Assembly (NCBI RefSeq): GCF_001895085.1 | Contig: NZ_BDFD01000010.1 | Span: 31,603 to 95,602 of the forward strand | Origin: Mariprofundus micogutta | GTDB taxonomy: Bacteria; Pseudomonadota; Zetaproteobacteria; Mariprofundales; Mariprofundaceae | Direction of reading: 5' to 3' | Length of the DNA stretch: 64,000 nt | Part shown: one piece after another, positions 61,850 to 64,000 of the stretch | How positions within the stretch are numbered: the first letter of the stretch is position 1 | Layout: each line of letters starts with the position of its first letter | The notes under the pieces: model-generated | What the model saw: the letters and a program-made list of their open reading frames with translations, nothing else | Database searches by the model: none | What the model was told of the DNA's origin: nothing | Program-made: the position numbers and the translations under genes

Positions 61850-63727
61850 TCATATCTTATATGTCGTGTACTTCTTTTGACCGTCAGGAAGAGTGGTTAT
61901 TAATTTTTGTCCTGTAACCTGTCCATGCTCATCGAAGTTGACCTGTGCAAGGTTGTTGATTGACGTAATGACTGCAGCTTTACCCAGAGACTTTTCTTCG
62001 GATACAACAAAATCTCCGTTTTGAACCAACACATCACGATGGCAGAACTGGAGTTTCGGTACAGCCTGATTATGAAACGGACTACTTGTCATTTGATACA
62101 CGGTGATATTGTCACCGCTTGCTGATTTAAACGCACTTTTTCGCATGAATGAGTAATGTACATCACCCGAGAGTATGGCAATGGAAGCGGGGAGTTTTGA
62201 GACCGAGGTGATGGCGGCCTCAAGTTCATCCAAACCTTCATTCCATGACTCAAGATCAACAGCTGCAGCACTGCCCCCAATCACATAAGCTATTTGCTGA
62301 AGATTTTCGATAGCTTTCAGTCCAAATACAGGTGTGGCTGAAATCAGGCAAACATGTTTCCTGTTCATATCAACAGCGTTCTCCAGCTCGGTTTTTAACC
62401 AGTTCAGGGCTGACTGATTCATCAACTCAGCAGGCGAACTGGCGCGTTTTCCCTGCTGTCGACTGGTTCTTGTGTCCAGCACGATGATTGTTGGATTTGT
62501 CGGGATTACATAGGCCCAGCGGTCCGCTTCTTTCTGCCACAACAAGGTATCGAATGCATCAGCTTTACCACCCTGATAGTCCTGCGTATCGAGATGTTGT
62601 GCCAGTGTACCCATAAATTGTGCATCAAAGCGGTCAGGGTTATTTCCCCAGCCCTGAAATGCCCAATAGGCTGCAAGACCATTCGAGACTACACGCCGGG
62701 CACGCGGACTTTCGTGGATCTTTTGTTCCCAGGCAGGATTAATATTCCAGTCATCGGTAATCTCGTGATCATCGAAAATCATATATACAGAGATATTCGC
62801 CAATAGACGGCGAACTTTACTCAGGGTTTGGCAGAATATTTCATTCTGCTCACGTTCTTTTGCATAGCTATTGGCTGAAGCAGTTGCACTTGCACGTGTT
62901 TTCACTGCCGACCATGGTGCAAAACTGGTTTTTGCACCGGGTCCTCCCCATACGGTTAAATACATGGCGGCGTATTCACCGAAAGTCATCAGATGGTTGC
63001 GTGTTCTCAGTGATGTGATACCTGTGAATTCCTTGCTCAGTTGAGGCCTGCGGCCATACAGAGGCATTTCAGCAGCACAATTATGATCATCCGGGGTATT
63101 GTAACCATGCCAAACCGGTGGCCTGCGGCGCGGCATCACCTCATTCCAGCCGGTGATATGATTGCCGAGTTTGATCAGATGATCGAGCATGGGGCCGGAC
63201 ACATCATCGGCATAAATCTGATCACCGGTCATGAGTAATGTCGAAGGACGCTCTTCGGGGTTCTGGAATGATTCAGCCAGCAGGTCATCCGCACTGCTTA
63301 GCTGGTCCAGGTTTCCCCATGCTTTTTTTACGGGGTTTGACTGAGGTTTCCGGCAAGATCCATGTAAAACCTGAGCAAGTTTGCCCGGGATAATAAAACC
63401 GGGATATGGTTCGCCGGGGTATTTTATCTCCTGATCATCTCCCAGCAGACTCAGCTTTTGATTATCGGGCAGCTTATGTAAAATATCATAGTGAAGGATG
63501 CTATCCGTTGGAAAACCGGCTGCAGCCGGAGATAAATGAACAAGGTGTATGAACAGGTTTTTGCCGAGTTGAATTTTCTTGCTTCCCTGATTGATGCTGA
63601 TCACTTCATTGTGACCACGTAGTCTGATTTCTCCGCTAAGCTCTTCATCTTGTTGGGTTGCCAGCCAGATATACACCGCTGTTGTTGTTGTGCGCCTGAC
63701 AATCGGGCCACAAAGAATTGGACTCAT
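61850..63727 (-). CDS. PhoD-like metallophosphatase
   Basis: About 625 residues from the ATG at 63727 (GGGAGGTG upstream); twelve codons further upstream are not supported. Calcineurin-type metal-site motifs of the PhoD/alkaline phosphatase D group are TGDQIYADD, IFDDHEITDDWN and ILSGDVHYSFM. There is no signal peptide, unlike secreted PhoD, so it may be a cytoplasmic phosphodiesterase or phosphatase of the PhoD-like metallophosphatase superfamily. The N-terminal 110 residues look like a beta-sandwich (AVYIWLATQQDEELSGEIRL). Confidence 0.85.
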   Translation of the reverse strand: MSPILCGPIVRRTTTTAVYIWLATQQDEELSGEIRLRGHNEVISINQGSKKIQLGKNLFIHLVHLSPAAAGFPTDSILHYDILHKLPDNQKLSLLGDDQEIKYPGEPYPGFIIPGKLAQVLHGSCRKPQSNPVKKAWGNLDQLSSADDLLAESFQNPEERPSTLLMTGDQIYADDVSGPMLDHLIKLGNHITGWNEVMPRRRPPVWHGYNTPDDHNCAAEMPLYGRRPQLSKEFTGITSLRTRNHLMTFGEYAAMYLTVWGGPGAKTSFAPWSAVKTRASATASANSYAKEREQNEIFCQTLSKVRRLLANISVYMIFDDHEITDDWNINPAWEQKIHESPRARRVVSNGLAAYWAFQGWGNNPDRFDAQFMGTLAQHLDTQDYQGGKADAFDTLLWQKEADRWAYVIPTNPTIIVLDTRTSRQQGKRASSPAELMNQSALNWLKTELENAVDMNRKHVCLISATPVFGLKAIENLQQIAYVIGGSAAAVDLESWNEGLDELEAAITSVSKLPASIAILSGDVHYSFMRKSAFKSASGDNITVYQMTSSPFHNQAVPKLQFCHRDVLVQNGDFVVSEEKSLGKAAVITSINNLAQVNFDEHGQVTGQKLITTLPDGQKKYTTYKI

Positions 63728-63843
63728 AAACACCTCCCTGATCTTCCCACTGCTATTCAGCATAGCCGAGTTTTCAGAAAGGGCCAGTCAGAGTCTTTTC
63801 CAATATGAAATGAGTCTGAAAACGTAGTTGTCCTGTCCATCAT

Positions 63844-64000
63844 ATGGGGATGCTTATCCAGATGGACGAAAGGAAGATCAAAACAGTTGCCGATATTTCA
63901 GTCTTTCTGTCAGGAACAGATCAGACCGAGCTTAGACTTCAGGGCAGCAAAGATGATATTTATGCTTGGGTAGAACGGGCGCTGAACCGATTCCGCTATC
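63844..64000 (+). CDS. N-terminus of a probable transposase, cut by window edge
   Basis: An open frame from ATG 63844 (63850 and 63862 are other ATGs) to the window end. ADISVFLSGTDQTELRLQ and DDIYAWVERALNRFRY resemble the start of DDE integrase-type transposases, in which a degenerate FLEGT and YAWIxxTLxRFRY pattern precedes the helix-turn-helix. The catalytic domain is not in view, so this is tentative. Confidence 0.45.
   Translation, partial: MGMLIQMDERKIKTVADISVFLSGTDQTELRLQGSKDDIYAWVERALNRFRY

Overview
The window reads as chromosomal DNA of a free-living, Gram-negative, CO2-fixing proteobacterium. Evidence is a form II RuBisCO (cbbM, 41791-43206) divergent from a LysR regulator (cbbR), the form II activase pair cbbQ-cbbO (52862-55968), a heavy-metal RND efflux cluster, c-type cytochrome sequence and many envelope and housekeeping genes of proteobacterial type. 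The combination fits an iron- or sulfur-oxidising marine lineage; a Mariprofundus-like zetaproteobacterium is my best guess, made from gene content only. There are no rRNA or tRNA genes, no CRISPR array and no prophage. The only hint of a mobile element is a cut-off transposase-like start at the right edge.

Layout. 1-6.9 kb: the end of pabC with mltG, then a PhzF-family protein, arfB with a DEDDh exonuclease on the other strand, a sugar-phosphate mutarotase, a methyltransferase and a dienelactone-hydrolase-like protein. 7-10.7 kb: slyD, RNase H, a lytic transglycosylase, a SpoIIAA-like protein and a glycine-zipper protein. 10.9-14.6 kb: tmk-holB-metG, then two unrecognised microprotein genes, the first behind a strong RNA hairpin that touches its ribosome binding site. 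14.7-21 kb: a metal-efflux cluster (His-rich protein, CzcC-, CzcB- and CzcA-like proteins, small lipoprotein). 21-28.2 kb: thpR-recA-recX-alaS, a small Cys-rich membrane protein, rmuC, and a PqiA-like gene interrupted by a one-base frameshift. 28.5-33.5 kb: a four-PAS hybrid histidine kinase, an ASCH-domain protein, a YbaN-like protein and a phosphotransferase. 33.5-37.2 kb (minus strand): a SlyD-like isomerase and the sodium-pumping oxaloacetate decarboxylase oadGAB. 37.4-40.7 kb: an RraA-like protein, a membrane protein with a Cys motif and a Na/phosphate symporter. 40.7-44.9 kb: cbbR/cbbM, a cyclic-nucleotide-binding protein with a short leader peptide, and a methyltransferase. 45-52.7 kb: ppdK, a small unknown protein, a PilZ protein, a class III nucleotidyl cyclase, a secreted unknown protein and znuA-znuB. 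52.8-64 kb: cbbQO, a 1158-residue protein that looks like PPi-type PEP carboxykinase, a VF530 protein, a multidomain lipoprotein-cytochrome on a repetitive helical stalk, a PhoD-like phosphatase and the partial transposase-like gene.

How the genes may work together. Three enzymes of the PEP-pyruvate-oxaloacetate node (Na+-oxaloacetate decarboxylase, pyruvate phosphate dikinase and the PEPCK-like protein) lie around the RuBisCO and its activase within about 25 kb. They would suffice on paper for anaplerosis or gluconeogenesis from fixed carbon, and also for a C4-like CO2 shuttle; the latter is speculation. The cyclase, the cyclic-nucleotide-binding protein and the PilZ protein could form a local second-messenger group. 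The most unusual single gene is the lipoprotein-cytochrome at 59958-61745: a lipid anchor, three Ig-like DUF5011-type domains, 28 tandem hexapeptide repeats predicted to form a helix about 25 nm long, and a terminal CxxCH cytochrome domain.
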